A stretch of 64,000 bases of DNA from Rhabdophis nuchalis (Eukaryota > Chordata > Lepidosauria > Squamata > Natricidae), in the NCBI GenBank assembly GCA_039707465.1, contig CM077646.1:77028715-77092714 (forward strand). The letters run 5' to 3'. The notes under the pieces were generated by a model. That model was not told where the DNA came from. It was given only the letters and a program-made list of their open reading frames with translations, and did no database searches. Each line of letters opens with the position of its first letter. Positions within the stretch are counted from its first letter, which is position 1. The position numbers and the translations under genes are program-made. Shown here piece by piece: positions 10,416 to 22,010 of this stretch.

Positions 10416-11150
10416 CTGTTGGCAAAGAATAAAATAATAATTATAATAATCACTAAAAGAAAACTAACGAAGAATCAAACATGGGCCAAAATGTCATGCT
10501 CCTATAGAACTTGGAAGGAGGAGTAAACATAGGAAGATTCATTCTTCACCTGTGCTTATTTCTGTATGTAGATTTCCATCATTCTGAGAGATAATTATTT
10601 GTAGAATAATGCAATAAAATTATTTGTGACAACTTGAATACTGAATATGGATTGATTTAACCCAATTTAGACAGTTACTTACCTATCTCTTCAACCCTCC
10701 CCCCCCCCTTTACTAATTAAATATGAATTAAATTTTATTCTGAAAAAATTCATCTAACATCCTACATATTAAAATTTGAGCACAATCCAGACAAGATTGG
10801 CTCCTACCAGTCCCTGATGCACATATGCAGATATACCATCATGGGTTCATTTCAATGTTTTCTGAATTAACTTTGCTTTGCGGAACAGGATTTGTCCTTT
10901 TCTTCTACAGATGCTTTCAAAAAGCTGTAGGGCAAGGGGATAGGGAATGGGATTGTTTAGAGTATATCTGAAGCAGACAACTGTATTATTAGTCTCTGTC
11001 TTGACCCATAAGGATGTTTAATCATAAAAGTCTTTCTAAAATAATCATTTTCATATTTGTGGAATAGATTTTTTTGGCACAATAGGTGGCTCTTATTAGT
11101 CAAGTTCCAAATCCATGTTTTCCACATTTGCAGTGGGTAAATACAAACTA
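10416..11150. other. CACNA2D3 intron, no feature seen
   Basis: Start of the 32-kb intron. AT-rich sequence with a poly-C run near 10699; no repeat family recognised. Confidence 0.5.
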
Positions 11151-11491
11151 ACGTATTTTTCAGAGTATAAGACGCTCCAGAGTAGTACTTTAGTTTTTGG
11201 GAAGGAAAATAATAAGAAAAAAATTCTGCCTCTGCCTACCAGCATCCATGGTATTTAGCTGGCTAGCTTCCTGACTTGGAACACAGGTTAACAAGGTCAG
11301 CCAATGAATAGGCATAGTAACTAAGTCAGCCAATGAGGACTATTTGGACTCTGAAACAGTATTTGCCATGTGAGCAACAAGGAGACAGGAAGGAGTTTAG
11401 CTTAGCTGAGAACTGAAAGTGAAACTGTTTGTGTTTTGCTTGTATTTATTGATACCTTGGAAAACTTGTTTTTGGTATTGTATTGTATTGC

Positions 11492-11539
<48 letters not shown>

Positions 11540-12163
11540 TACTTTATTCATAAAACATGAAACTCGGCCAGCTGAACATTCAAAAATGCATTTCAAATAC
11601 TACTGACTGGTGCCAATGGCTGATACAGTTTGCAGACAGCATCCTAGGTATCAACCAAGTATCTTCTTAGGATGTAAGATGTTCCAAGTAGCGCAGTTTT
11701 TTGCAGTTCCGCTGGTGTTATTGCAGGAAGCTGCAATTTGCTGAGGTATTTACTAAAATTCTTGGACATGGTGCCAAATGCCCCAATGACAATGGGTGTC
11801 ACTGTGACATGCTTCATCCATAGCCGTGTGGTTTCGATGGCCAGGTCGCGATATTTCTCCTTCTCCTTCTCCTTCTTATTTTGAATCCTGCTTACTTGTG
11901 TGTGATGTCTGAATGTGATTGCTGCTGCAAACTCTGACCAACCAGGTCAGCTTCAGAACTTAGTGCAGTCTGATTCAGCACAGCTGATTGGTTGGTGGTT
12001 AGGACTGCTGGAATACTCCCAATCAGCTGTTCCAGGTTGCAGGGATTGCCACAATCATTGCTGCCTCCATGCCTCAATGTTTGTGGTCTCTGGTGAGGGT
12101 GGGTGGGGCTACATTTGGTATATAAGACGCACCCAAATTTTCACTCTCACCCCAAAAATACGG
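11151..12163. mobile_element. Probable Tc1/mariner-type non-autonomous element
   Basis: Outer ends are inverted: ACGTATTTTTCAGAGTATAA at the left; the right end reads back as CCGTATTTTTGGGGTG with an inner TGCGTCTTATA. TA dinucleotides flank both ends (11149-11150 and 12164-12165). The interior holds no transposase and contains a nested R4-type LINE tail at 11496-11880. A shorter relative may be at 61691-61790. Confidence 0.55.
11496..11880 (-). mobile_element. R4-type LINE 3' end with (AAT)n tail
   Basis: The antisense sequence TTGGACATGGTGCCAAATGC ...CCCCAATGACAATGGGTGTC corresponds to the conserved VI(P)VV-GALG-stretch downstream of the restriction-like endonuclease domain of R4/Dong-type LINEs. 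The element ends in a long (AAT)n run (11496-11540). The same family recurs at 57020-57560. Confidence 0.65.
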
Positions 12164-12165
12164 TA

Positions 12166-15100
12166 AACATCATTACTGAAATTATGCTTTCACAAGTTTG
12201 GGTGAGGGGTTCCACTGGAGGAACACATCTTTGGTACTTTTTGTGTGCTTTATGAATGGGCAAGATAGAAGGTGTGCTTCTTGCTTAAATGACTTTGTTT
12301 CCCCACAAGAGCTTACTATCTGTGGTTTCATTACATATAATAAATGGGCTGAAACAGTTCCCCCTCCACATACACAACAAAAAGCTGCATATCTCATTAG
12401 TTGAGTCACTTCATCTGATATCTAAAGCTCCACTGAGGTCATTCTTTTCCAGGTCACAAAGGGAGATGGCCTTGCGGACCATGACATGGTTCAGAAGTGT
12501 AGTTCAATATTTTTTTGCGCTACTGTCCTGCCACTTCCCTATGCATGTATTAAAGGACTCTATTTTTGTTTAAATCTTTAAATCAGTTCCATGTAACATG
12601 CCATGACATATAGCACCACTGAATCCAGAACAGACGATTTCAGTGGTCTGGCAGGGAAGCATGAAGTTAAATGAGGACTTGACGATGTGTAGATGTGGAC
12701 AAAGCCATATTTCCACTCAGACGTCTTTACTTAAAATACATATTGTCTTACTAAGAAAATGCTCTGCTTTTTCCAAAAATCACAGAAAACTGAAGGAGGG
12801 GGAAGATTTGTAAGGGAGGCAGAATCCTTTGAACTGGCTCTGGGAAAGAAACAACAGGGGAAACTGCAATTAAAAGAGCACTAAGAGGAAGATTAAATGC
12901 TCTTGGGGTTTTTAAACTTACTGAACCCCCGTTAAAATTACACTTACTGGGATCTGTAATACGATGATGATAAACACAATGTGCATTTACAGTCTAACAC
13001 ACTAGGTTTGAACTTTCTAGCAACGTCTGCAAACAGCTGGACCTTGTAGCACAACTGACATCAGTGTAATGAAGCATCTGTGGCTTTGTGGATTTGTGGG
13101 GAGGGAAGAGAAAGGGGCCAATAAAAGGAAAAGAGGAACATTCCTTAACACAGTATTACAGCTATGTTTTAAATATGAAGATATCTCAGAAAGTTATAAA
13201 TATTTATCTGATCCGCAGGGGAATAAAATATAGTTCCAGGGTACCTCTTTCAGGAAGGGCCATCAGCCAATCCCATAGGTTGTAGCATTTTCAACAGCAA
13301 CTTTGCATGTAAAATTAGCTCATAAGATGCTGGGAAGGGGACAGTATCCAGCAATTGACAGAGTTACCATTTCAAACACATGGTGTTTGAAGGTTAATTT
13401 GGGAGGGGGGAATAAAAAGGGATTAAATCCCAGAGATTTGGCTAGTTAATTGATGTGGACTGCCCCGTATCTGGAAGTGTTCCCAGGGACATTTAAACAC
13501 AGGAGGAAATCTAACATAAATGACACTGATCAGGAGACATTTTGTCCCAAACTGCCTGTGCTGTGGATGAACTATAATGACATACCATAATAATATATTA
13601 TGTTAAAGTTATATATGGAATAACTAACTGATCCAATCCCTATCAGCAGAAGCCAATTCCTGAAAGGCACCAGATAAGGCAAAGCTGACTTTATCCATAT
13701 GAAGGAACCAGAAGTGGTACCAGCTCTTCCAGCTTGTGGGATATGGTTTTAAGAAACTTCCTGCTTTGTCAAAATATATATGGTACATCAAGGAATCTTG
13801 CTTTCTTGGAATGTATTTTCAATTATATGTGCATAGTGTTCTAGAAAAAATCTGATCCTGGCAATCTTAGTGAGAATGTGGTTTTACTGGGTATTCCCTT
13901 GGTCAGCTATTCAGCTTATAAGAAGCCCATTTAAAAAAAAAATCTTCTTCTAAATCGCCTACAAAATCACTTATTACTCCAGCCAGATTCCTGACTAGTA
14001 AGATTTTAAAGACAGGGAGGGATGGCTCATGTTGTTTCTGGTCCACATCAGTTTCACCTGGGTTCATTCAGGAATTAATTGCATTCCATTTCCTTCTATA
14101 TCTGTGATTGTTTTAAAGAAACAAAAAACACATGACAATTTATCTTACTGTTTAACATTTCTTTCCAAGGTTTAGCAGTCTTTCCCCAAAAATTTTTTTT
14201 GCACATTGTGCTTTAAAATCTATGTTTTTTTAAATGAGAATAACATTTGTCTCAAAAGACAAATATATGGGCCTTTGATCCTTCACCCCAACGTTTTTCA
14301 ACTGTTTTTCTCCAAAGTTTCATATATGCAAAGGCAAGCAACAAACATCAGCATATAAACAGGAACAACTCATACCTCTGTCTAGTATGGTTTGCTCCAC
14401 TAAGGTGCATATATCTTTCCTGACCCTTCAGATAGTATGCATCTGGATATAATGGATCCCAGGTAAAAAAAATCTAGGGTCACAGGCCACAATGAACTGG
14501 ATTCCTGCCATTATTCTGACAAGTCATCAGCATCTTAGTTTAGGTTACGTCACTTATTCCTTCCTAAGATAACTTTACTTATTAATTTATTTGGTCAATG
14601 ATTAGCAACATAAAATAATAAAAAGGGAAATAAAGACAACACTTACAACCAGGATCAATGTGGAGAAAGAGGTGCAATTATATGCTGGCAACTATAAAAT
14701 AAATCAAATATAGCATACTCTGAACACCCCTATTACAATAATAATATGTTTATTTGCCCAACACTAATAAATCTGAGGATGAGAGAACTTTCTTGGCATT
14801 ACAATATAAAAAGACCACACAGAGATCATTCAGGCCTTCTCTGAATGAATATAGTAGTGCATTTTCAGACATCCTTATCTTAGATTCCATCTGTGCATAA
14901 TTTAATGAAGTGTTGGCTGATTCTCCATTCCTGTAGACTAATTAGGCACAAAAATGTCACGTCAATGTCTGAGTTAAGTACAAAGTCAATTCCATGTTGG
15001 TTCATAGACAAAGGATTAAATTACCACTATCAGTTGTATAAGTAAGGTATAGTTAGTGTAGTGATGTCTACAGTCTCCACTGTGTAATTCATCAAGGAAA

Positions 15101-15269
15101 AAAAGTGTTCTCTTTTTGTCCAGATTATTATTCCCAGATATAATATGCAAAGGATTTAAATTAAGAGAGGATGGATGGGGAAACATGCAATCTACAATAT
15201 GTTTCTGAACTTCAACTTTTTCAGTATGGTCAATATTATGGGTGCTGGCCAACTCAAGGTGGAGAATAT
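12166..15269. other. CACNA2D3 intron, no feature seen
   Basis: Ordinary intronic DNA. Short open frames have no splice or domain support and no repeat family is recognised. Confidence 0.5.
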
Positions 15270-18200
15270 AATAATAATAATAATAATAATAGTTTAATTT
15301 CTTGACCGCTCCTCTCCCCATAGGGACTCGGAGCGGTGCACAGAGAAACTAAAAACCATAAATATACAATCAAGAACATCTTAAAAACAAATTAAATAGT
15401 ACCTGTGCTAAAATACCCAATCTAAACTAAAATTCCCACTATACACTAAAACCCCATAGAGAGAGACTATCCCAGACCGGCCAAGCAGAAAAAATATGTT
15501 TTTAATTTCAGACGGAAGGAGCGGAGGTCCGTGGTCGTTCTAATGTCGGGGGGAAGGTCATTCCAGAGGGCAGGGACCGCCACAGAGAGAGCCCTTCCCC
15601 TGGGCGTCGCCCGCTGACAAAGTCTAGTGGACGGCACCCGGAGAAGTCCCTCTCTGTGGGAGCGAATCGGCCGTGAGGAAGTATGGGGCAGGATCCGATC
15701 CCGCAAATAGCTAGGTCCCGAGCCATGGAGCGCTTTAAAGATGATAATTAGTACCTTGAAGCGCACCCGGAAGACGACAGGCAGCCAGTGCAGCTCGCGC
15801 AGGAGAGGTGTTACATGGGTAAACCTAGAGGTACCCAGGATTGCCCGCGCGGCTGCGTTCTGGACCATCTGCAGTCTCCGGGTGCACCTCAAGGGAAGCC
15901 CCATGTAGAGAGAGTTACAATAGTCCAGTCGAGATGTCACGAGAGCATGAGTGACTGTGCGAAGGGCGTCCCGATCCAATAGGGGGCGCAACTGGCGAAC
16001 CAGGCGAACCTGGTAAAACGCCCTCCTAGCCACGGCTGTCACTTGATCTTCCATGGACAGCCGGGCATCTAGGAGGACACCCAAGTTGCGCGCCCCATCC
16101 ACAGGGGCAAGATGTTCGCCCCCTATGGCCAGCGATGGAGTTAGCTGGTTGAATCGGGCAGCCGGAAACCACAGCCACTCGGTCTTGGTCGGGTTGAGTC
16201 TGAGTCCGTTACTTCCCATCCAGATCCGTACGGCTTCCAGGCACTGGCACATCACCGCTACGGCATCGTTGGGGTGGTTTGGGGTAGATATATACAGCTG
16301 CGTATCATCAGCGTAGAGATGATACTCTACCCCAAAACCATGGATGATCTCGCCCAGCGGCTTCATGTATGTGTTGAACAGGAGAGGCGAGAGGACCGAC
16401 CCCTGAGGAACCCCACATGTGAGGGGTCTCGAGGTCGACCTCTGCTCTCCTGCCAACACAAATTGCGATCGGCCAGAGAGGTAGGAGGAGAACCACCGTA
16501 AAACGGTGCCTCCCACCCCCAACCCCCCCAACCGATGCAATAGGATACCATGGTCGATGGTATCGAAAGCCGCTGAGAGGTCTAATAGGACCAGGATGGA
16601 GGAACAACCCCCATCCTTGGCCCTCCAGAGATCATCGACCAACGCGACCAATGCCGTCTCGGTGCTATGCCCGGGCCGAAAGCCGGACTGGCGCGGATCT
16701 AGATACTCAACTTCCTCCAGGTGACGGGGAAACTGTTGTGCCACCACACTCTCAACAACCTTCGCCAAAAAGGGAAGGTTGGAGACTGGACGATAGTTGT
16801 TCAAAAGAGCTGGATCCAAAGAGGGCTTCTTGAGGAGGGGCCTCACCATAGCCTCTTTTAGGGAGGCAGGCAAGGAACCCTCACTCAAGGATGCGTTGAT
16901 AACCTCTTGGAGCCAGCCTCGTGTCACCTCCCAGGATGCCAGTACAAGCCAGGAGGGACACGGGTCCAATAAACATGTGGTGGCTCGCAGTCGCCCACGT
17001 AACCTGTCCATATCCTCGGAAGTAACGGAGTCAAACTCCTCCCAAACAAGATCTGTCTCGTGGCATCTCACTGGGCCATCAATGGAGGGTAGCCCGTTCT
17101 GTATCTGAGCGATTTTCTCCTGCAGAAAAATCACAAATTCCTCTGCTCTACCCTGTAGCGGGGCTTCCCGCACCCTCTGTTGAAGGAGGGAGCGGGTCAC
17201 CCTAAACAGGGCGGCAGGGCGGTTTTCTGCGGATGCTATGAGGGTGGCACAATGATGACGTTTGGCCACTCTCAGCGCCACAATGTAAGTCCGTAAATGG
17301 GCTCTTACCTGTGTTCGGTCAGATTCAGAACGGGTATTCCTCCATCTTCTCTCTAGGCATCTCTTGCGGCGTTTCATCACCCTCAGCTCCTCGGTAAACC
17401 AGGGAGCCGTGGTGACTCGCGGCCGCAAGAGAGGCCGCAAGGGCGCGACCCGATCCAAGGCTCCCGTGGTCGCAATATTCCATGCGACCACAAGGTCCTC
17501 GATCGGGGCGCGGGTCGGGGGTACAGGAAATGGCCCAAGCGCCGTCTGGAACCCATCCGGGTCCATCAGGCGCCTGGGGCGGAACCAAATTGGAGACCCG
17601 GGTTCCGCCTCCCCGCGGAGGGGGGTGGCGGTTGGAAAGTCGAGCCGGAGAAGTGAGTGGTCTGACCATGACAAGGGCGTGATGACTATGTCCCCTAAAC
17701 CCAGATCACTCTTCCACTGGCCAGAGACAAAGATAAGATCCGGTGTATGTCCACCCTCGTGGGTGGGGCCTAAAATTAGTTGGGTCAGGTCCATGGCCGT
17801 CATGGAAGCCATGAACTCCCGAGCTACCCCGGATGATTCGCCCACCGATGGCAGATTAAAGTCCCCCATGACTAAAAGTCTGGGGGTCTCCACTGCCACC
17901 GTAGCGATCACCTCAAGGAGCTCGGGCAGGGCTGCTGCTACATAGCGGGGAGCCAGGTATATAACCAGCACGCCCAACTGCCTCCCTAGGCCCCACTTCA
18001 CGCAGAGGGACTCACAACCGGTAGTCTGTGGCACAGTGGTCTCTCTCGGCTCAAGACTTTCCTTTACAATAACCGCTACCCCACCGCCCCTGCCAAGGGC
18101 CCGAGGCTGATGAAAAGCACGGTAGCCTGGTGGGCACATTTCGACGAGGGGGAGTCCACCCTCGTGGCCCAACCAGGTTTCCGCTATTCCTGCCAGGTCC

Positions 18201-19370
18201 GGCCCCTCCTCTGACACAAGGTCATGTACGAGGGGGGCTTTGTTGACCACGGACCTGGCATTGCAAAACATCAGCCTCAAGCCCTGGCTCTGTACTTCCC
18301 GACCACCTAGCAAGCGGGGGTTGTGGCACTTCACCGTATATAACCAACGGTTCTGTGCCCTCAACCGGGAGGATAGAGATTGTCTCCCCTCGGACCTGCG
18401 TCTCCCCACGACCATCTGGATGGAATTGCCCTCTAACGGGATGACTCGTGTTTCCCCCCTGCTCACGGCTCCCTCCGCCACCCTCCGTCGTCTGCTGGCC
18501 TGGCCCTCTCTCTCCGTCTCCATCTCTATGCATCTATACCCTCCCCCCTCCCTGGTACCCCCTAAAACTGACAATAACCTAACAACTAAAAAACCCCTTA
18601 GACCACGCTTCTTCCACCTCTCCGGATTAATAAACCCCTCATCAAGGCGGGCCCTCGTTAGAGTGGAGGGCCAAACCTGCGAGAGCGGGGACTCTCGCAG
18701 TAGCAACAGGTCAGCTCTTAAGTACATGATAAAATTGATATAAATAAATATAAATAGATAAAATTTAAAAATATAAATAGGTCGCAATACATGATTTAAA
18801 AGGCACAATGGTAGCTAAAACGTTCAAGATGTTAGATATAAAATGCATAATTAATTCCAGGAGTGCATGGCATGATAGTAAAAGGCGATAAGAGGCGCAG
18901 AGATCTTGATGTAATAATTCATATAGTTCTCATAATTATAGTTCAAATCAGGAAGTTCATGATGATAAAAGTTAATAGTTCTTATAGTTCTTATAGTTCA
19001 GGCAGAAGATCAATGATGGTAGAAGTTAAAGTTAAGGTGGGCCATGGGGTAAGATCTAGGAAGCAAGCCTCAGCTGCAGGCCTCAGCTGCAGGTCTTTCA
19101 ATTCCCTCATGACCCTTCGGCTTCATCCCGGCAGCCAGGCCTCCATATCAAGCCTCCACGCCGTCCGTCGTTCGCCCCCACTGCTCGCCATTCATACTGT
19201 CCGGCTCTCTCACAGCCTTCTGGCCCTCTCACGGCCTCTGAATGGCGCCTCGTGTACGGCGTCCGGCGTCCGGCTCGACTGCCAGGTGGCCAGGCCTTCA
19301 TATACCTCTTGCTTCCCATTTTCTCCACAACTTTCCTGTGAGATGAGTTGGACTGAGAGTGCATAAGTCA
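15270..19370 (-). mobile_element. L2-type LINE, near full length
   Basis: The 3' end is the (AAT)n run at 15270-15290 preceded by the L2 tip (CTCTCCCCATAGGGACTCGG antisense). The coding region is 15467-18727. Upstream, 18760-19015 is AT-rich and 19020-19365 is CpG-rich and may be the 5' UTR/promoter, giving about 4.1 kb in all. The exact 5' end is not proven because the second copy in the window is 5' truncated. Confidence 0.75.
15467..18808 (-). CDS. L2-type LINE ORF: endonuclease plus reverse transcriptase, intact
   Basis: An open frame of 1,113 codons; the Met at 18725-18727 is the more likely start (1,086 aa) because the 27 residues before it come from AT-rich sequence. An APE-type endonuclease occupies about residues 175-400: FCNARSVVNK, AETWL, VMGDFNLPSV, WSDHSLL. 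RT motifs follow: NYRPVSNLPFLAKV, SGFRPGHSTETALV, LLDLSAAFDTIDH, GVPQGSVLSPLLF and the catalytic YADD in YHLYADDTQLYIS, then LDYCNSLYMGLP and QNAAARAIL. No stop or frameshift is visible, so the protein may be functional. It copies its own RNA at a nicked target. It lies in sense orientation inside a CACNA2D3 intron. Clade L2 within the CR1/Jockey group is by motif resemblance. Confidence 0.93.
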   Translation of the reverse strand: MCLLNHVLRPIYIFKFYLFIFIYINFIMYLRADLLLLRESPLSQVWPSTLTRARLDEGFINPERWKKRGLRGFLVVRLLSVLGGTREGGGYRCIEMETEREGQASRRRRVAEGAVSRGETRVIPLEGNSIQMVVGRRRSEGRQSLSSRLRAQNRWLYTVKCHNPRLLGGREVQSQGLRLMFCNARSVVNKAPLVHDLVSEEGPDLAGIAETWLGHEGGLPLVEMCPPGYRAFHQPRALGRGGGVAVIVKESLEPRETTVPQTTGCESLCVKWGLGRQLGVLVIYLAPRYVAAALPELLEVIATVAVETPRLLVMGDFNLPSVGESSGVAREFMASMTAMDLTQLILGPTHEGGHTPDLIFVSGQWKSDLGLGDIVITPLSWSDHSLLRLDFPTATPLRGEAEPGSPIWFRPRRLMDPDGFQTALGPFPVPPTRAPIEDLVVAWNIATTGALDRVAPLRPLLRPRVTTAPWFTEELRVMKRRKRCLERRWRNTRSESDRTQVRAHLRTYIVALRVAKRHHCATLIASAENRPAALFRVTRSLLQQRVREAPLQGRAEEFVIFLQEKIAQIQNGLPSIDGPVRCHETDLVWEEFDSVTSEDMDRLRGRLRATTCLLDPCPSWLVLASWEVTRGWLQEVINASLSEGSLPASLKEAMVRPLLKKPSLDPALLNNYRPVSNLPFLAKVVESVVAQQFPRHLEEVEYLDPRQSGFRPGHSTETALVALVDDLWRAKDGGCSSILVLLDLSAAFDTIDHGILLHRLGGLGVGGTVLRWFSSYLSGRSQFVLAGEQRSTSRPLTCGVPQGSVLSPLLFNTYMKPLGEIIHGFGVEYHLYADDTQLYISTPNHPNDAVAVMCQCLEAVRIWMGSNGLRLNPTKTEWLWFPAARFNQLTPSLAIGGEHLAPVDGARNLGVLLDARLSMEDQVTAVARRAFYQVRLVRQLRPLLDRDALRTVTHALVTSRLDYCNSLYMGLPLRCTRRLQMVQNAAARAILGTSRFTHVTPLLRELHWLPVVFRVRFKVLIIIFKALHGSGPSYLRDRILPHTSSRPIRSHREGLLRVPSTRLCQRATPRGRALSVAVPALWNDLPPDIRTTTDLRSFRLKLKTYFFCLAGLG

Positions 19371-19429
19371 CCAGTCAGAAGAAGGCTTAGTCTTCTTGTT
19401 TCTAGGCTACCACGTTCATCACTATACCA

Positions 19430-19660
19430 AATTGATTTATAGATTGATTATATGCCATTAAGGCATTGCTGACTCTTAGTGACCAAACAAATTTTCTTCA
19501 TGATGACCTGCCTCTAATCTAGTCTTTCAAGTCTTCCAACTGTGTGTCTATCACAATTATAATTGAATCCATCCACCTTGCTGATAGTTGTCCTGCTGTT
19601 TCCTTTCACCTTTCCCAGCATTCCTCCAGACAGCTAGGTTTTCACATAATGTCATCACAG
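19430..19660 (-). mobile_element. RTE/BovB-like LINE remnant
   Basis: GAATCCATCCACCTTGCTGA, the TTTCCCAGCAT block and TTTTCACATAATGTC resemble antisense BovB 3' sequence. A short SINE head-like stretch (CACTATACCAAATTGA) precedes it at 19413. Diverged. Confidence 0.5.
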
Positions 19661-20250
19661 AAAATCAATTCTGAAGAAATTTAATGGATGAAAAATCTTG
19701 TTAGAAACTTCTTACTGCACTAGAAAAATGATCCACTCAAGTATGATGTGGTGGAGAATCTCTTGTATCCATCTACATCACCTTATTAAAAAGGTATACT
19801 GTCACAGGGTTGTTGTTGTTTTTAACTAATCAAAACCAGGGAGAAATTCTAAACAAGAATAAGTAGTCCTTGGAAAATAGCAATGATGTAGATCCTTCAG
19901 GATTCATATTAACACCATGGAAGTCGTAAAAATGGATAACTATCTTTACTGAAAACCACTGTCTGAATATAGTACCAAGTAAAATGTGGGTTAACTAAGG
20001 TCATTCTAATACTAGTTCAAGGAATTCAAAATAAGAGGAAAGATGTCAGCAGGAAAAGAAAAGGACACAGATTTCCATAATATTTGGCAACAAATGATAT
20101 AAATGGATCTATTCTCTTTTGAGCAACAATAAAGAAGTATATGGCAGATAATCTGTACATTTGCTCAATCTTCTGGGGTTTTATGCATGATGAGTACCTT
20201 CAGGGATATGTATTACAAAAGCAATTCATTGCATCGTTAGACAACCCATG

Positions 20251-20669
20251 TGTCAGGCCTGTAGCCAGTTCTTTTTGAGATCTTTGGCCTGCCACACTAA
20301 TATTCTATTCGACTATGCTGTTTCATTAGTGGGGAATTGGGAAGGGGAATAGTAAGTAATAAAATGTAATGTTGTCAAAATAAAATTCCTTTCTAGAATC
20401 CAAGGTCATTCTTTGTTTCTACACCTCTGCACCTGACCGGAACTGGATGGGTGGACCTGCCAGCATGGCAGTGGAAAATTGGACCATGTGATGGGCTTGT
20501 GGGTGTGGGGGCAATATCATGAACTTTCAACTGGGTGTGGAAAGTCCAGGAAGCTCTGATTCGGGTTTTCACAGATGTGCCAACTAGACTTTCTTAATAA
20601 AATGGAACTTAGAGCAATACTTTGCCTTGGACTCTGATTTAATTTTGGATGTTATTTGGAACCCTGACA
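20251..20669 (+). mobile_element. Solo LTR, about 419 bp
   Basis: Starts TGTCAGGCCTGTAGCC and ends GGAACCCTGACA, giving inverted TGTCAGG/CCTGACA termini. Flanks ccatg (20246-20250) and ctatg (20670-20674) match at 4 of 5 bases. AATAAA occurs near 20598. No internal region is attached. Class (Ty3/gypsy or retroviral) cannot be decided from the LTR alone. Confidence 0.7.
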
Positions 20670-20761
20670 CTATGCTTGTTTGGATCATCATTTAAGAAAT
20701 ATTTCTTTACCTAAACAGAGAAACAGAATGATCATGAGTGGGCAAAAGAGCAGTGGAACAG

Positions 20762-21992
20762 ATCGCTTCCGGCTTCCGGACAAGACGGACATGTTTTCTG
20801 ACATGTCTGCCCTTGGTCCTTTTGGTGAACGCCTTTGGGGGCAGGGTGGCTCCTGTAGAGAGCCCCCACCGTACGGGCGGCTGTGGGAGGTCCCCACCCA
20901 GACGGCGGTTGGGGGGCCATGCCCATCTTGCTCCAGGAGCTGAAAGACGGAATGCGGGGGGAAGAGTCCTCTCTCCGAAGGAGTGCTGGAACAACGAAAG
21001 TTTGGAGAACGGGCTGAAACGCCGGAGTTGGAGACTCTGGAAAGCTGCGCGGACTGTGAGTTATTGACTTTAATGCACTCAACTCTTTGAAAAGAAGAAT
21101 AGAGGCGGGAGTTGCCAGAAACCCCCCCCCTCGGAATTAAGCAGCATTTTAAAATGCTCCCCGGGATTGGGGAGAAGGAGAAAGTGAAACATCCGAATTA
21201 ACATAAAGAAAGGGAAATGTATTACCATATATGGAGTTGCTAAAGAAACTTTGTATCCGAGCCTCGCTACAGTTAAAATGAAACTTTTGCTGATTCTTCA
21301 CTGCCGCTAACGGGGTGGAAAAATGGCGCTTCTTTGTTCCCAGCAGTAAACATTCTTTGACTTGAGAACATTTCTTCACCTTTACAAGATCAAAGCCACC
21401 CAAGCGGCTCTCGGTATTTCTCCCATTGCGAGCCTTTTTACTTTTTTTTTAGATGGATTGGATGATACAATTGTTTCTCTGTTTCGAGAAATAAGAAAGA
21501 AATATTTCTTCTTATCAAAAAAAACTATATAAAAAAGGGGTGTGGTTCAAATGGTTAATGCCAGAGAGAATGTTGGTGTTCTGGGAGGGAGGCAGAGCTA
21601 GAATTAAAACAGTAGAAGAGGCAGAGGCCTTTCTTAAAAAACACGATTCAACCCTGGAGGACGAAGATGTGGGAACGGGAGGGGCCATGGCTCCGCCCAC
21701 CGGCAGTAAGGAAGAAGAAACAATAGCAAAGAGGCTAAGATCACAAAAATTATTTTTTTATTTGCATTATAACTCCTACATGGATGTTAACACGAACAAA
21801 TGATTGAATGCATGGAATTTATGATATGAAATGTATGTATTTCTTTCCACCTTTTATTGAAATTATTTTGTATGAAGTCTCGGAGGTTACCAACCCTGAC
21901 ATGGAAGCTCTAAAATATTTGTTAAATACCCTACATACCCCTTTCCTATTATAAAATTGTAAAATCAATAAAAATTGTTATACAAAACAAAA
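20762..21992 (+). mobile_element. Internally deleted L1 with 18-bp TSD
   Basis: Bounded by aaaagagcagtggaacag at 20744-20761 and 21993-22010. The left 370 bp is GC-rich, like an L1 5' UTR. At 21555-21640 a short frame encodes VFWEGGRARIKTVEEAEAFL, resembling the C-terminal end of L1 ORF1p. The right end is AT-rich 3' UTR with AATAAAAATTG and an A-rich tail. ORF2 is missing entirely, so the 1.23-kb element is non-autonomous and would have been moved by another L1. Confidence 0.75.
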
Positions 21993-22010
21993 AAAAGAGC
22001 AGTGGAACAG

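Noticed and set aside
17364..17945. 193-codon plus-strand frame inside the L2 LINE
   Set aside because: It is the complementary strand of the intact L2 ORF; GC-rich coding DNA leaves open frames on both strands. No domain is visible.
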